The notes below the pieces were generated by a model that was not told the origin of the DNA, did not search any database, and was given only the letters and a program-made list of their open reading frames with translations. From Methylorubrum populi (GTDB taxonomy: Bacteria; Pseudomonadota; Alphaproteobacteria; Rhizobiales; Beijerinckiaceae), in the NCBI GenBank assembly GCA_020741775.1, contig DYYG01000035.1:248001-312000 (forward strand): a stretch of 64,000 bases of DNA, read 5' to 3'. Of the stretch, positions 9,874 to 18,289 are shown in pieces (within the stretch, counting starts at the first letter, position 1; every line of letters begins with the position of its first letter). The translations under genes and the position numbers were made by a program.

Positions 9874-10041
9874 GTCTGACCCCCCGAACGATCCCGGCTT
9901 GCGCGATTCTGCCCCGTCCTCATCGGATCACGGGCTGGACTCGGCACCTTTCGATGGACGCATCGTCCTCACGCGAGCGAGCCCCTCGCTTGACCGGTCC
10001 CACGATAATCTCGAAAAGCCTTCTCAGGCAGTTCCCGCCCC

Positions 10042-10854
10042 CTATCCCGGCCGCCATGCGCGCCCCATCAGGGCTTCGAGATCCGAAACCGGCCAATGCG
10101 GCTCGACGACGTGGCGGGGCATCAGGGGCAGATCCGCCGCGCGGGTGGCATGGCCGCGCCTTGTGGTGAAGAAGGTGCGGTAGCCGCTCTCCAGGGCCAG
10201 CGCCGGCTCCCGCTCCGGGTCGAAATCCTGGCCGGCGACCCCCCAGGGGCAGGCGAAATGCCGGATCTCCCGGCCGGTGAGCGCGGCGAGGTCGCGGCGC
10301 GAGCGGGCGATCTCGTCCGCCGCCTGCATGCGGCCGAGCCGGCTCATCCGGGAATGCGTGGCGGTGTGGGAGCCGACATCGAACCCCTCGTCGCACCAGG
10401 CCGCGATCTCGGCGCGGTTCATGTAGAGGCGCCCGCTGGCGGGCAGCGTCTCCACGCGGTCGAGGCCGGGCGGAAAATTCGGCGGATCGTCGATCCAGTC
10501 GCTGATCAGGAAGACGATGCCGGGAACGTTCAGGGCCTTCAGGACGGGCCGCGCCACCTCGAAATTATCGGCATAGCCGTCGTCGAAGGTGATGAGAAAG
10601 GCGCGGTCGCGGCCCGACCAGCCGGCGGCGAGGCGGTCGGCGGCACTATCCGCATCGATGAAATCCCCGTGCCGGGCGAGATGGCGCAGTTGCGCGGCGA
10701 AATCGTCCTGACGAGCCGCCGGGATCTGGTGGTAGCACAGCGTGTAGAGGCCAGGTTCCGCATGGGACAGGGACTTGAACAAGGCACCGCCCCGGAGGGC
10801 GAGCTTGCGCAGGACGGGTGAGTCACGCACCGTCGTCTTGACCCAATCGTACAT
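10042..10854 (-). CDS. Polysaccharide deacetylase (NodB/CE4-like)
   Basis: A 270-aa protein with the NodB motif TFDDGYADN (catalytic base and metal Asp) and the metal-binding SHTATHSRMS (H-x3-H). This family removes N- or O-acetyl groups from sugar polymers. The frame is open to 10980, but the extra 42 residues are encoded by AT-rich sequence unlike the gene. The ATG at 10854 has GAGG five bases upstream, so it is chosen as MYDWVKTTVRDS. No signal peptide is evident, so it may act on lipid-linked intermediates in the cytoplasm. It is transcribed toward the glycosyltransferase gene. Confidence 0.82.
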   Translation of the reverse strand: MYDWVKTTVRDSPVLRKLALRGGALFKSLSHAEPGLYTLCYHQIPAARQDDFAAQLRHLARHGDFIDADSAADRLAAGWSGRDRAFLITFDDGYADNFEVARPVLKALNVPGIVFLISDWIDDPPNFPPGLDRVETLPASGRLYMNRAEIAAWCDEGFDVGSHTATHSRMSRLGRMQAADEIARSRRDLAALTGREIRHFACPWGVAGQDFDPEREPALALESGYRTFFTTRRGHATRAADLPLMPRHVVEPHWPVSDLEALMGRAWRPG

Positions 10855-11027
10855 CCGCACCTCAGTGCCCCCTTCAACGGATACCGCAAGAATAACTGCA
10901 TCCCTCGGGATTAATTGCCGCCTCTCTTCGTTATCGACTGATCCTACAGGCTCAATATTAAATTTCCGCTCCTGGCTCATCCCTTGCGGTCAAGCCTGGA
11001 GCGAGGCATGGCCTGTCTCCTGCCGGG

Positions 11028-12053
11028 ATGGCCGGCATCAAAAGGATGCTCGTTTTGGGTCATCTCACGGCCACGGACCTCACCGACGATCCCGATTGGG
11101 ACGAACGGGTGTGGAGGCAGCCGGGAGCCAACATCTACGCCTCGCGCAGATGGGGCGAGTACAAGCGCCGCATCGGCTGGGAGGTCAGGCGCGTCGCCAT
11201 CCTCGCCGGCGACGGGCAGGCGCTGGCCTATGCGCAGTACCAGCGCCGCCGCTGCGGCCCCGGCCATTTCGTCCTGGCCCAGGGCTGCCCGGTCCTGACC
11301 CGTTCGGGATGGCGGCGGGCGGAGGCCGTGTTCCGGACCTTCCTCGATCATCTCGATCTCGGGCGCTTCGATCTGCTCGGGGTGAATTACCAGCAATTTC
11401 AGCGGCCGGAATCGGTGCTGGCCCTGCTCGGCCACGGCTTCGCACCGATCGTGACGCCCCGCACCCATACGCTGGAACTCGACCTCACGCAGGGAGCGGA
11501 CCGGCTGCGCAGCCGGATGGAAGGGCGCTGGCGCGACATGCTGAAATCCGCCGAGGCCAACCCCGACCTCTCCGTCGCCTTCCCGACCGATCTCGCGGCG
11601 CGGCTCTCCGCCTTCGATACGTTCAGCCGGTTCTATGCCGATCTGAAGCGGCGCAAGGGCTTTCGCAACAGCCTCGAGCCCGCGGCCTATCGCGACCTCG
11701 CCGCGGCGGACCCGAACCTGCTGTTTCTGGAGGTCCGCGAGAAGGGCGAGCCGATCCTGGTGCGGATCGTCCACCGCGCTCCGGAACGCTGGACCGATTT
11801 CTACGTCGCCTCGAACGCGCGGGCCAAGGCGACCGAGGCCAGCCGCCTCGCCGCCTGGCGCCTGATCGAGCGGGCCGGGGAGGAGGGGTGCCGCACCCTC
11901 GATCTCGGCGGCATCGACCCGTTCGGCAATCCGGGCGTCTACGAGTTCAAGCGCGGCCTCTGCCGCGATGTCGTCACAGCCAACCCCTTATGGCTCTTCA
12001 GCCGGACCCGGCTGCTGCGCCGGGCCATGACCGGCCTCCTGGCCGCACGGTGA
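11028..12053 (+). CDS. FemAB/GNAT-like transferase in the polysaccharide locus
   Basis: A 341-aa protein with the two-lobed GNAT arrangement of FemAB/BioF2-like enzymes: ANIYASRRWGEYKRRIGWE near residue 35, LRSRMEGRWRDMLKSAE near 160, and the acyl-CoA/aminoacyl-type C-terminal lobe with RLAAWRLIERAGEEGCRTLDLGG and NPGVYEFKRG. The last motif is typical of lipid II:glycine glycyltransferase-family proteins (FemX, peptidoglycan bridge formation) and of PEP-CTERM/XrtA-system FemAB proteins. Here it sits in an EPS locus, 14 bp before a flippase, so it may aminoacylate or acylate the repeat unit. A start at 11046 is also possible. Confidence 0.72.
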   Translation: MAGIKRMLVLGHLTATDLTDDPDWDERVWRQPGANIYASRRWGEYKRRIGWEVRRVAILAGDGQALAYAQYQRRRCGPGHFVLAQGCPVLTRSGWRRAEAVFRTFLDHLDLGRFDLLGVNYQQFQRPESVLALLGHGFAPIVTPRTHTLELDLTQGADRLRSRMEGRWRDMLKSAEANPDLSVAFPTDLAARLSAFDTFSRFYADLKRRKGFRNSLEPAAYRDLAAADPNLLFLEVREKGEPILVRIVHRAPERWTDFYVASNARAKATEASRLAAWRLIERAGEEGCRTLDLGGIDPFGNPGVYEFKRGLCRDVVTANPLWLFSRTRLLRRAMTGLLAAR

Positions 12054-12067
12054 GCAGGACAGACCCG

Positions 12068-13378
12068 ATGCCCGACCCGCAGGCCCCATCCCGGCTCGCC
12101 GGATTGCGTCAGCGCGCCGGCGGGCTCCTCCGGCGTCCTCCGGCCGCGCTCGTCTCCCTGGCCGATCAGGGCGTGGTCAGCGGCTTCGGTTTCGTCAGCG
12201 GCATCGCCGCCGCCCGCCTGCTCGGCATCGCCGAGTTCGGCCATTTCGCGATGATCCTGATCGTGCTCGCCTTCGCCCAGGCTTTGCACAACGCCCTGAT
12301 CACGGCGCCGATGATGACCCTCGTCGGCGCCCGCAGCGGCGTCTCGCAGGCCTATGCCGCCAGCATCCTCGTGGGCGCCGTGCTGCTTTCGGGGCCGGGT
12401 GCGGTCTTCGTGGTGATCGCCCTCGTCATCGGCGGGATGTCGGGCGAGACTCTCGTCGCGGCCTGCGCCCTGATGCTGGCACAGAACCTCCAGTTCACCC
12501 TGCGGCGCCTGCGCTTCGCCCAGGGCCGCGGCGTGCAGGCCCTCATCATGGATTCGGCCCGCGCCGTGAGCTTTCCCCTCGCCACCGCATCGGTCTGGCT
12601 CGGCGGCGGCACCCTCGGCGGCAACGGATTCGTCTGGCTCCTGGCCGCGACCTCCTTCGCCACCAGCCTGCCCCTGATCGTCGCGGTCGGCCGCCCGGTC
12701 CTGAGCCGGCCCGCCTCGGTGCGGATCGGCGCCGTGCTGCGCCGGCACGTTCCGCTGGGACGCTGGCTGCTGCCGATCGTCTTCGTCACCTTCGTTCAGG
12801 AGCAGCTGGTCTGGCTCGTCGCGGGCGCGACGCTCGGCCTCGAGGCGCTGGGCGGATTGCGGGCGGCGCAATACCTCGTCGGCACCGTGCTGCTGCTGCT
12901 CGCCGCGACGGAGAATGTCCTGCCGGTGGTCGCCGCCCGCGCCTATGCCGAGGGCGGCGAGGCGGCCCTGCGCTCCTATCTGATGCGGACCGGAGTCAAG
13001 CTCGGGCTGCCGATCGCCGCGATCCTGACGGTGCTCTCCGTGCCCGGCGAGACGTGGCTGACGCTGATCTTCGGGCCGGATTACGCGGCCTATGCCACTT
13101 GCCTGCGGATCCTCTCGCTCAGCGTCATCGTAGTACTGGTCCGGGACCTCGCCGCCAACTTCTTCCGCGCCAAGCAGAACACCCGTGTCATTTTCGAATC
13201 GCTCTGCATCAGCATGGTGGTCTCGGTCGCCCTCGCGGCGCCGCTGATGGGTTACGCCGGGGTCAGCGGGGCGGCGGCGGCGGTGGGGGCCGGGCATCTC
13301 GCCTCCCTGATCTATCTCGCCTGGGCGGCGCGGCGGCAGGCACTGCCGGCCGGGATCCGGCTCTCGCCGGGCCGGTAA
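12068..13378 (+). CDS. Wzx-like polysaccharide flippase (second copy)
   Basis: A 436-aa polytopic membrane protein starting MPDPQAPSRLAG, with AGGA 9 nt upstream of the ATG. The N-terminal LVSLADQGVVSGFGFVSGI corresponds to the LSLADQALVSACNF region of the first flippase, and the last third (TLIFGPDYAAYATCLRILSL) matches AFGPDIVAYAWVVAW of the other. They are therefore divergent paralogues of the PST flippase family. It starts 14 bp after the FemAB-like gene and probably forms an operon with it. It presumably translocates the modified lipid-linked unit to the periplasm. Confidence 0.78.
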   Translation: MPDPQAPSRLAGLRQRAGGLLRRPPAALVSLADQGVVSGFGFVSGIAAARLLGIAEFGHFAMILIVLAFAQALHNALITAPMMTLVGARSGVSQAYAASILVGAVLLSGPGAVFVVIALVIGGMSGETLVAACALMLAQNLQFTLRRLRFAQGRGVQALIMDSARAVSFPLATASVWLGGGTLGGNGFVWLLAATSFATSLPLIVAVGRPVLSRPASVRIGAVLRRHVPLGRWLLPIVFVTFVQEQLVWLVAGATLGLEALGGLRAAQYLVGTVLLLLAATENVLPVVAARAYAEGGEAALRSYLMRTGVKLGLPIAAILTVLSVPGETWLTLIFGPDYAAYATCLRILSLSVIVVLVRDLAANFFRAKQNTRVIFESLCISMVVSVALAAPLMGYAGVSGAAAAVGAGHLASLIYLAWAARRQALPAGIRLSPGR

Positions 13379-13394
13379 GCAGCGGCACGGGCGA

Positions 13395-14420
13395 TCACGG
13401 GCATTCGTAGACGAAGCGGCGGCCGGCCGGGGCAGGGGAGGCCAGACGGTCCAGCCCCCGCTCCATGTCGCGTCGGCCCGCCGCCCAGCGGTCGCGGATC
13501 GAGGAGGGGGAGAAGTCGAAGCTCTTGGCCGCGAGCTGGTCGGCTCCGGCGCGGTGGACGAGGTGCAGGAGCGTCGCGACCGGCCCGTCCGGGTCGATCC
13601 GCTCGCGCAGGGCGTAGAGGCGTTCCAGCCCGGCGACCGTCCGCCGGCCCGCGCTGGCGAAAATGAGGTCGTTGGCCCGCTCCAGCACCGCATCGAGGGA
13701 GCGGGGCGGATTGGCCCGCAGGTTGAACAGGTCCAGGGCGATGCAGAGCAGGTCGCGCTCCGGCTCGGGATCGAACAAGGGATCGAGGGGAAGATTGTTG
13801 GTGTAGCCGGCGTCGCACAGCATCCGGCCGTCCAGCTCGACCGGCGGGAAGGCCGGCAGCAGGGAGGCGCTCGCCAGGATGTGCCGGGGCTCCAGGGGCT
13901 GGCGGGTGTTGTCGAAGCAGATCTCCTCGCCGGTCGCGACATCGACGCAGGCGATGGTGAGCCGCGTCTCGGCCCGGTTCAGCCGCTCGAAATCGACGAG
14001 CCGGGAGAGGGTTCCGAGCAGGGGCGCGTGATCGAACAGGGCGACATCGTTGGGCACCCAGGGCAGCGCGGACCATAGGCCCGGATAGCGGTGGCGAAAG
14101 ATGTTCGGCCGCCCATAGACCAGCGTCATCAGCGCGTGCAGCGCGTTGTAGTGCTGGCGCGGTTTGAGGAGATCGGGCACCGCCGGAGCCGTGGGCAGGG
14201 TCGCCTCGTTCCAGAACCGGTGGAGGCGGGGCAGCCGGTCCTCCGGCGCATTGCCGACGATGATCGCCGCCGTGATGGCTCCGACCGAGGCCCCCACCAC
14301 CCAATCCGGCCGGATGCCGCGCTCCTGAAGAACCTCGTAGGCACCGGCATGATAGGCGCCGAGGGCATTCCCGCCTCCGAAGACGAGGGCGATGGCGCGG
14401 GCGGGGGTGGATGCTTCCAT
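13395..14420 (-). CDS. Patatin-like phospholipase
   Basis: A 341-aa patatin-family acyl hydrolase. It has the oxyanion-hole motif FGGGNALGAYHAG near residue 15, the nucleophile elbow GASVG (Ser around residue 45) and the dyad Asp in CDAGYTNNLP near residue 200. These enzymes release fatty acids from phospholipids or related esters by a Ser-Asp dyad. There is no signal peptide, so the protein is cytoplasmic or membrane-peripheral. It is downstream of the antiporter operon on the same strand but separated by 113 bp. The physiological substrate is unknown. Confidence 0.85.
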   Translation of the reverse strand: MEASTPARAIALVFGGGNALGAYHAGAYEVLQERGIRPDWVVGASVGAITAAIIVGNAPEDRLPRLHRFWNEATLPTAPAVPDLLKPRQHYNALHALMTLVYGRPNIFRHRYPGLWSALPWVPNDVALFDHAPLLGTLSRLVDFERLNRAETRLTIACVDVATGEEICFDNTRQPLEPRHILASASLLPAFPPVELDGRMLCDAGYTNNLPLDPLFDPEPERDLLCIALDLFNLRANPPRSLDAVLERANDLIFASAGRRTVAGLERLYALRERIDPDGPVATLLHLVHRAGADQLAAKSFDFSPSSIRDRWAAGRRDMERGLDRLASPAPAGRRFVYECP

Positions 14421-14533
14421 TCGCTGTGCGGACCTTTCATGCTCCAGGGCCCGAGCGCGTGCCCGGTCCCGGTTCTGGAACCCGGCGAGTCCGGCCTGCG
14501 ATGCATGGAGCCGGCGGGTCGCTTTGCCGCCCG

Positions 14534-16288
14534 TCAGCCGGCGGCCTGTCCCGCGCAGGCGAGGGCGAACAGGGCGAGCCCGACCGCCATCCAGGTGACG
14601 TAGTCGCCGACCAGCCCGCTATGCAGTGCCTGCAACGCGCCGAAGCTCCTCCGCTCGACGAGGATGATGCCCCGGCTCACACCTCGCACGGCCCGGCGGC
14701 GCAGGAGGGCAAGGCCGAGCAGGGCGAGGGTGAGCCCGAGTGGAGTGAGATGGCCGAACCCCGCCTCGGGCAGGGTGAGGGGCGGGAGCGACGGATCGCG
14801 CAGGCGGGCCGCAGCCGCGCCTAGGAAGGGCATGACGGCTTTGGAGGGCGCCAGCGCGAGGACAACGAGAGCGAGGGCTGGCGCGGCCATCAGCCAGAGC
14901 GGGCGGTCGGCCTTCTCCCGCTCGCGCTCGGTCGGCGCCAGCAGTTCCGGCCCCGGCACACCACTGGCCCCCAGGAAAATCCGGGCGGCGGCGCGCAGAA
15001 CGGCGGCACCGGTCAGCGCGCTCGCCAGCGTCACCACCGCCTTGGCCGGGGCGGCGGCGGACACGTCCATCCAATGCGTTGCCCCGTGCATCAGCCCGAG
15101 CGGCAGGCCGCCGAGCATGAGGCCGCCGACGCCCATGGCGAGCGCGGGCGCCCACAGGCCTCGCCCCTGGCCGTAGAGCACGATCTCGTCGGCCGATTGC
15201 CGGAGCGCCAGCAGCATGCCGGCCACCATGAACAGGGCGCCCTTCACCAGCCCGTGGCCGACGACGTAAAGCAGCAGCCCCGCCGTCGCGGTGCCGGTTC
15301 CGGCGGCGAGCGCGGTGAGCATGATGCCGAGATGGGCGATGGTCGAGAAGGCGAGCAGCCGCTTGAGATGACGCTGGGCGAAGGCCGTCAGCCCGGCGAC
15401 GAGCGCCGTGGCGAGGCCGAGCCAGAGCAGGAGGCCGCGCACCAACGCCATCACCTGCGGGTCGCCGGAAAAGACCTGGGCGACCAGCTTGGCGAGGCCG
15501 AACAGGGCGAGGCTTACCATCGCGCCGGAGAAGATCACCGAGACCGGGCTCGGCGCGACCGCGTGGGCGTCGGCGAGCCAGAGATGGAAGGGCAGGATCG
15601 CGGCCTTGGTGAGCAAGGCCGAGGCCACCAGCACGAAGCCCCCGGTCAGGACCGGATCGGAGCCGGTCCGGGCGACCGCCTGCCCCATGGCCGCGAAGTC
15701 GAAGGTTCCGGTGCGGGCGTAGAGCAGGCCGGTGGCGGCGAGCATGAGGAAACTCGCCAGCGCGTTGGTGATGGTGAAGGTGAAGGCCCCCTCCAGGGCG
15801 CTGCGGCCGAGGGGATAGGCGGTGAGCGCGAAGGCCGCCACGCTCATCAGCTCGAACCAGACGAACAGGTTGAACAGGTCGCGGGTCAGGCAGAAGCCGA
15901 CCATCGCCGCGAGAAACAGCAGCATCAGCACATGAAAATGCGCGTGCTCGGTGTCGAAATAGCCCCAGGCGAAGACGAAGGAGGCGGTGAACAGAAGGCC
16001 GCAGAAGGCGGCGAGCGCCGCGCTCGCCGGATCGGCCTGGAAGCCGATGCCGAGGACGATGCCGGGCCGATGCGTCGCATCCGGCGTCCAGCCGGCGAAC
16101 CAGTGCCGCACCGGTCCGTCGAGGCTGTGCCGGGCGAGGAAGGCGCAGAGCCCGCAGACGGCGAGCGCAGTCAGGATCGCGACGACCTTCGGCAGCCTCG
16201 GCGGCAGCCAGTGGGCCAGGGCCAGAAGCAGCGTTGCGACGCCGAGCGGCAGCAGGACCGCGACGGGGAGAAGGGCGTCGGGCGTCAT
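14534..16288 (-). CDS. mnhD: Antiporter subunit MnhD/MrpD (MbhH-like), NuoN/L family
   Basis: A 584-aa polytopic protein of the proton-conducting membrane transporter family. Diagnostic stretches are LFVWFELMSVAAFALTAY (Glu of TM5), ALLTKAAILPFHLWLADAHA (Lys and amphipathic turn of TM7-8) and LKRLLAFSTIAHLGIMLT. The start overlaps the mnhC stop (ATGA). It is the only full antiporter-type (NuoL/M/N) subunit in the operon; no MrpA-size partner is present. It presumably carries the ion-translocating channel. Its length exceeds the usual MrpD length of roughly 500 aa because of a C-terminal tail with two extra hydrophobic segments. Confidence 0.88.
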   Translation of the reverse strand: MTPDALLPVAVLLPLGVATLLLALAHWLPPRLPKVVAILTALAVCGLCAFLARHSLDGPVRHWFAGWTPDATHRPGIVLGIGFQADPASAALAAFCGLLFTASFVFAWGYFDTEHAHFHVLMLLFLAAMVGFCLTRDLFNLFVWFELMSVAAFALTAYPLGRSALEGAFTFTITNALASFLMLAATGLLYARTGTFDFAAMGQAVARTGSDPVLTGGFVLVASALLTKAAILPFHLWLADAHAVAPSPVSVIFSGAMVSLALFGLAKLVAQVFSGDPQVMALVRGLLLWLGLATALVAGLTAFAQRHLKRLLAFSTIAHLGIMLTALAAGTGTATAGLLLYVVGHGLVKGALFMVAGMLLALRQSADEIVLYGQGRGLWAPALAMGVGGLMLGGLPLGLMHGATHWMDVSAAAPAKAVVTLASALTGAAVLRAAARIFLGASGVPGPELLAPTEREREKADRPLWLMAAPALALVVLALAPSKAVMPFLGAAAARLRDPSLPPLTLPEAGFGHLTPLGLTLALLGLALLRRRAVRGVSRGIILVERRSFGALQALHSGLVGDYVTWMAVGLALFALACAGQAAG

Positions 16289-16662
16289 TCGAGGGAGGAG
16301 GGTGGTGGGCGCAGGGGGCGCAGGGCCTGCGGATCGAGGGTGCCGCGGCGCTTCTGCACCTGGATCGCGATGGCCAGGAGCAGCGCCGAGACGGCGGCGC
16401 CCACGACGATGTCGGTCAGCACCAGCGCCTGCACCACGGGATCGACGGCGGGCGTACCGGGCGGGTGGTCGTAGAAGATCGGTGGCCCGGCCCCGCGAAC
16501 GTAGCCGATCCCCAGCAGCAGCACATAGGTCGCCGACTGGCAAACGGTCAGGCAGCCGACGAGATGCACGCAATGGCGCGAGGTGACGATACCGTAGAGG
16601 CCGACGGCGAAGAGCCAGGCGGCGACCAGCCAAGGCAGGGCACTCAGGGACAAAGCGCTCAT
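16285..16662 (-). CDS. mnhC: Antiporter subunit MnhC/MrpC (NuoK-like)
   Basis: A 125-aa protein with three membrane helices. It has the NuoK-family signature SRHCVHLVGCLTVCQSATYV and the DPVVQALVLTDIVVGAAVSA helix (Gln-Ala-Leu-x-Leu-Thr-x-Ile-Val-Ile in the family). It occupies the NuoK position of the complex, next to the antiporter subunit. It overlaps mnhB upstream by 4 bp and mnhD downstream by 4 bp, so the set is translationally coupled. Confidence 0.9.
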   Translation of the reverse strand: MSALSLSALPWLVAAWLFAVGLYGIVTSRHCVHLVGCLTVCQSATYVLLLGIGYVRGAGPPIFYDHPPGTPAVDPVVQALVLTDIVVGAAVSALLLAIAIQVQKRRGTLDPQALRPLRPPPSSLE

Positions 16663-17465
16663 CGCTCCGCCTGATCGGGGAGAGAGGTGTCAGGGAGAGA
16701 GTCTTCGGGAACGGGATCGCCGGCGGGCTCCCGCGTCTCCTCCAGGAACTCGACGAGCAGGAGGCCGAAGCTGCCCGTCACCGAGAGCGCCACCGCCGCG
16801 TTCACCACCACCATCAGGCCGCCGGAATAGAGATCCTTCGGCTCGCCCAGCGGCAGCAGGTTCTGCAGAGCGGGGTGGCCGGCGAGCAGGGGCATGCCGG
16901 CGCAGAGCACGAACAGGACGGCGCCGCCCCCTTCCAGAACGGCGAGAACGGGGGGCGGGATCAGCGCCCGCCAGCCCTCGTAGCGCTCGCCGAGATAGAG
17001 CAGCAGCAGGCCGGAGGCGACGATCACGCCGCCCTGGAAGCCACCACCGGGCGTCGTCATGCCGTGGAGGGCGACGGAGACGCCGAAAAGCAGGGTGAGC
17101 GTCGCGGCGATACGGCAGACCAGCACCGTGGCATCGGCCCGCGGCGTCACCGGCCGACCCGGCAAGTGGCCGGCGCGCTCGCGACCGCTCTCGCCCCGCG
17201 CCCCCCGCAGCAGCACCGTTGCCCCGCTGACGGCGCAGAGCAGCATGCATTCCTCGCCGAGGGTATCGATCCCGCGCAGGTCGAAATTCACCGCCGCGAC
17301 CATGTTGGTGACGTGGCGCAGGCCCGGCACCAGGTCGTTCATGGCCTGTCCCAGCTCCGCCTGCGGCGCGCCGAAGGTGGGTAAGGCGAGGGAGATCCGC
17401 AGGACCGCCGGTAGCAGGACCAGGGCCGCGAGCCCGAGCAGGACGAGGCGCCAGCGCGGCGTCAT
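16659..17465 (-). CDS. mnhB: MbhE-like + MnhB (MrpB) fusion subunit
   Basis: A 268-aa protein joining two modules. Residues about 1-90 carry VNFDLRGIDTLGEECMLL, the motif normally found at the C-terminus of MrpA or in the separate MbhE subunit. Residues about 110-250 carry the MrpB/MnhB signature MTTPGGGFQGGVIVASGLLL and TGSFGLLLVEFLEE. In archaeal Mbh operons these are two genes (mbhE, mbhF); in standard Mrp operons the first is part of MrpA. The fusion order fits a Mbh-type layout. It overlaps mnhC. Confidence 0.85.
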   Translation of the reverse strand: MTPRWRLVLLGLAALVLLPAVLRISLALPTFGAPQAELGQAMNDLVPGLRHVTNMVAAVNFDLRGIDTLGEECMLLCAVSGATVLLRGARGESGRERAGHLPGRPVTPRADATVLVCRIAATLTLLFGVSVALHGMTTPGGGFQGGVIVASGLLLLYLGERYEGWRALIPPPVLAVLEGGGAVLFVLCAGMPLLAGHPALQNLLPLGEPKDLYSGGLMVVVNAAVALSVTGSFGLLLVEFLEETREPAGDPVPEDSLPDTSLPDQAER

Positions 17466-17502
17466 CGGGTCCTCCTCGCTTGGGGCGGTCCATCGCCGTG
17501 GG

Positions 17503-17748
17503 TCATCGCTTGGCGCGGTCCATGGCGATGGCCGCGAGCGTGGCCAGGAACAGCAGGGGGGTGATCGCGGTGCCGACGGCGATCTCCGAAAGAGCGACGT
17601 CGGGTGCCTGGAGCGCGAGGAACAGCAGGCCGAGCACGAGGCCGTTGCCGGCCAGGGCGAAGACCTGTCGCCGCGGATCGCGGGCTAGCACCACGAGCAG
17701 GCCCGACAGGGCAGCGAGCAGCAGCAGGGCGGCAACGAGCCCGATCAT
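17503..17748 (-). CDS. MbhD-like small subunit (C-terminal MrpA module as a separate gene)
   Basis: An 81-aa three-helix protein, MIGLVAALLLLAALSGLL, with ALQAPDVALSEIAVGTAITP, the hallmark of the MbhD domain (PF13244) that follows the antiporter domain inside MrpA. Here it is free-standing. The ATG overlaps the mnhG stop (ATGA); a longer frame to 17841 is only antisense-like read-through of mnhG and is not used. It would lie between the antiporter subunit and the small helical subunits. Confidence 0.85.
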   Translation of the reverse strand: MIGLVAALLLLAALSGLLVVLARDPRRQVFALAGNGLVLGLLFLALQAPDVALSEIAVGTAITPLLFLATLAAIAMDRAKR

Positions 17749-18029
17749 CGCCGCTCCCCGTCGCGGATATGCAGGGCATGGCCGGTGACGTGGCTCAGCA
17801 GCGCCCCGACCAGCACCGTCGCCAGCCAAATCGCGGCGCATTTCAGAGCCCGCGGCGAGAGCCCGTCGGTGAGCCAGGCAGCGAGCAGCACGGCACAGCC
17901 CCCGGCGATGTTGGCGAAAGTGACGGTGTGCAGACGCTCCAGGGCCGTGCGCAGCCGCCAGAGGGCGAGCGCGGCGATCCAGGCGGAGGCGACCGCCAGG
18001 GCGAGGCAGAGCGCGACCGGCCCGGTCAC
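17745..18029 (-). CDS. mnhG: Antiporter subunit MnhG/MrpG
   Basis: A 94-aa three-helix protein. It has the family motif LRTALERLHTVTFANIAGG (consensus D-x-x-x-R-x-H-A/T-x-T) and the last helix GALLSHVTGHALHIRD (consensus P-x-S-A-H-x-x-x-R-A-A). It is overlapped by 4 bp by both neighbours (ATGA). Confidence 0.88.
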   Translation of the reverse strand: MTGPVALCLALAVASAWIAALALWRLRTALERLHTVTFANIAGGCAVLLAAWLTDGLSPRALKCAAIWLATVLVGALLSHVTGHALHIRDGERR

Positions 18030-18289
18030 AGCCAGCGCTCCTGAAACACCGCGAAGAGCAGCGTGCCGGGCAGCGTCAGCACCGCCAGGGTGAGGGCCAG
18101 ATCGATCACCGAGGGCTGGTCGAGGGCGAAGCTCAGGGCAACGAGGAGCAGAGTAGCGAGGGAGGTCGCGAATTGCACCGCGACGAGGCGGAACCTCAAG
18201 GCGCCGCGCCCGCAGGCAAGCACGGCGAGGCAGAAGGGCGGAAGCAGGGCCAGGGCCGCCGCGAGCCAGAGCACGGTCATGCCAGCCAC
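18026..18289 (-). CDS. mnhF: Antiporter subunit MnhF/MrpF
   Basis: An 87-aa small hydrophobic protein, MAGMTVLWLAAALALL, with the MrpF-like segment RLVAVQFATSLATLLLVALS and DLALTLAVLTLPGTLLFAVF. It overlaps mnhE upstream by about 13 bp and mnhG downstream by 4 bp. The usual conserved Asp of the family (in D-R-V-x-A-x-D) is replaced in this copy. Confidence 0.82.
   Translation of the reverse strand: MAGMTVLWLAAALALLPPFCLAVLACGRGALRFRLVAVQFATSLATLLLVALSFALDQPSVIDLALTLAVLTLPGTLLFAVFQERWL

Noticed and set aside
10855..10980. Longer N-terminus for the deacetylase
   Set aside because: The segment is AT-rich and has a poor ribosome site; the start at 10854 has a good one and begins nearer the family domain.
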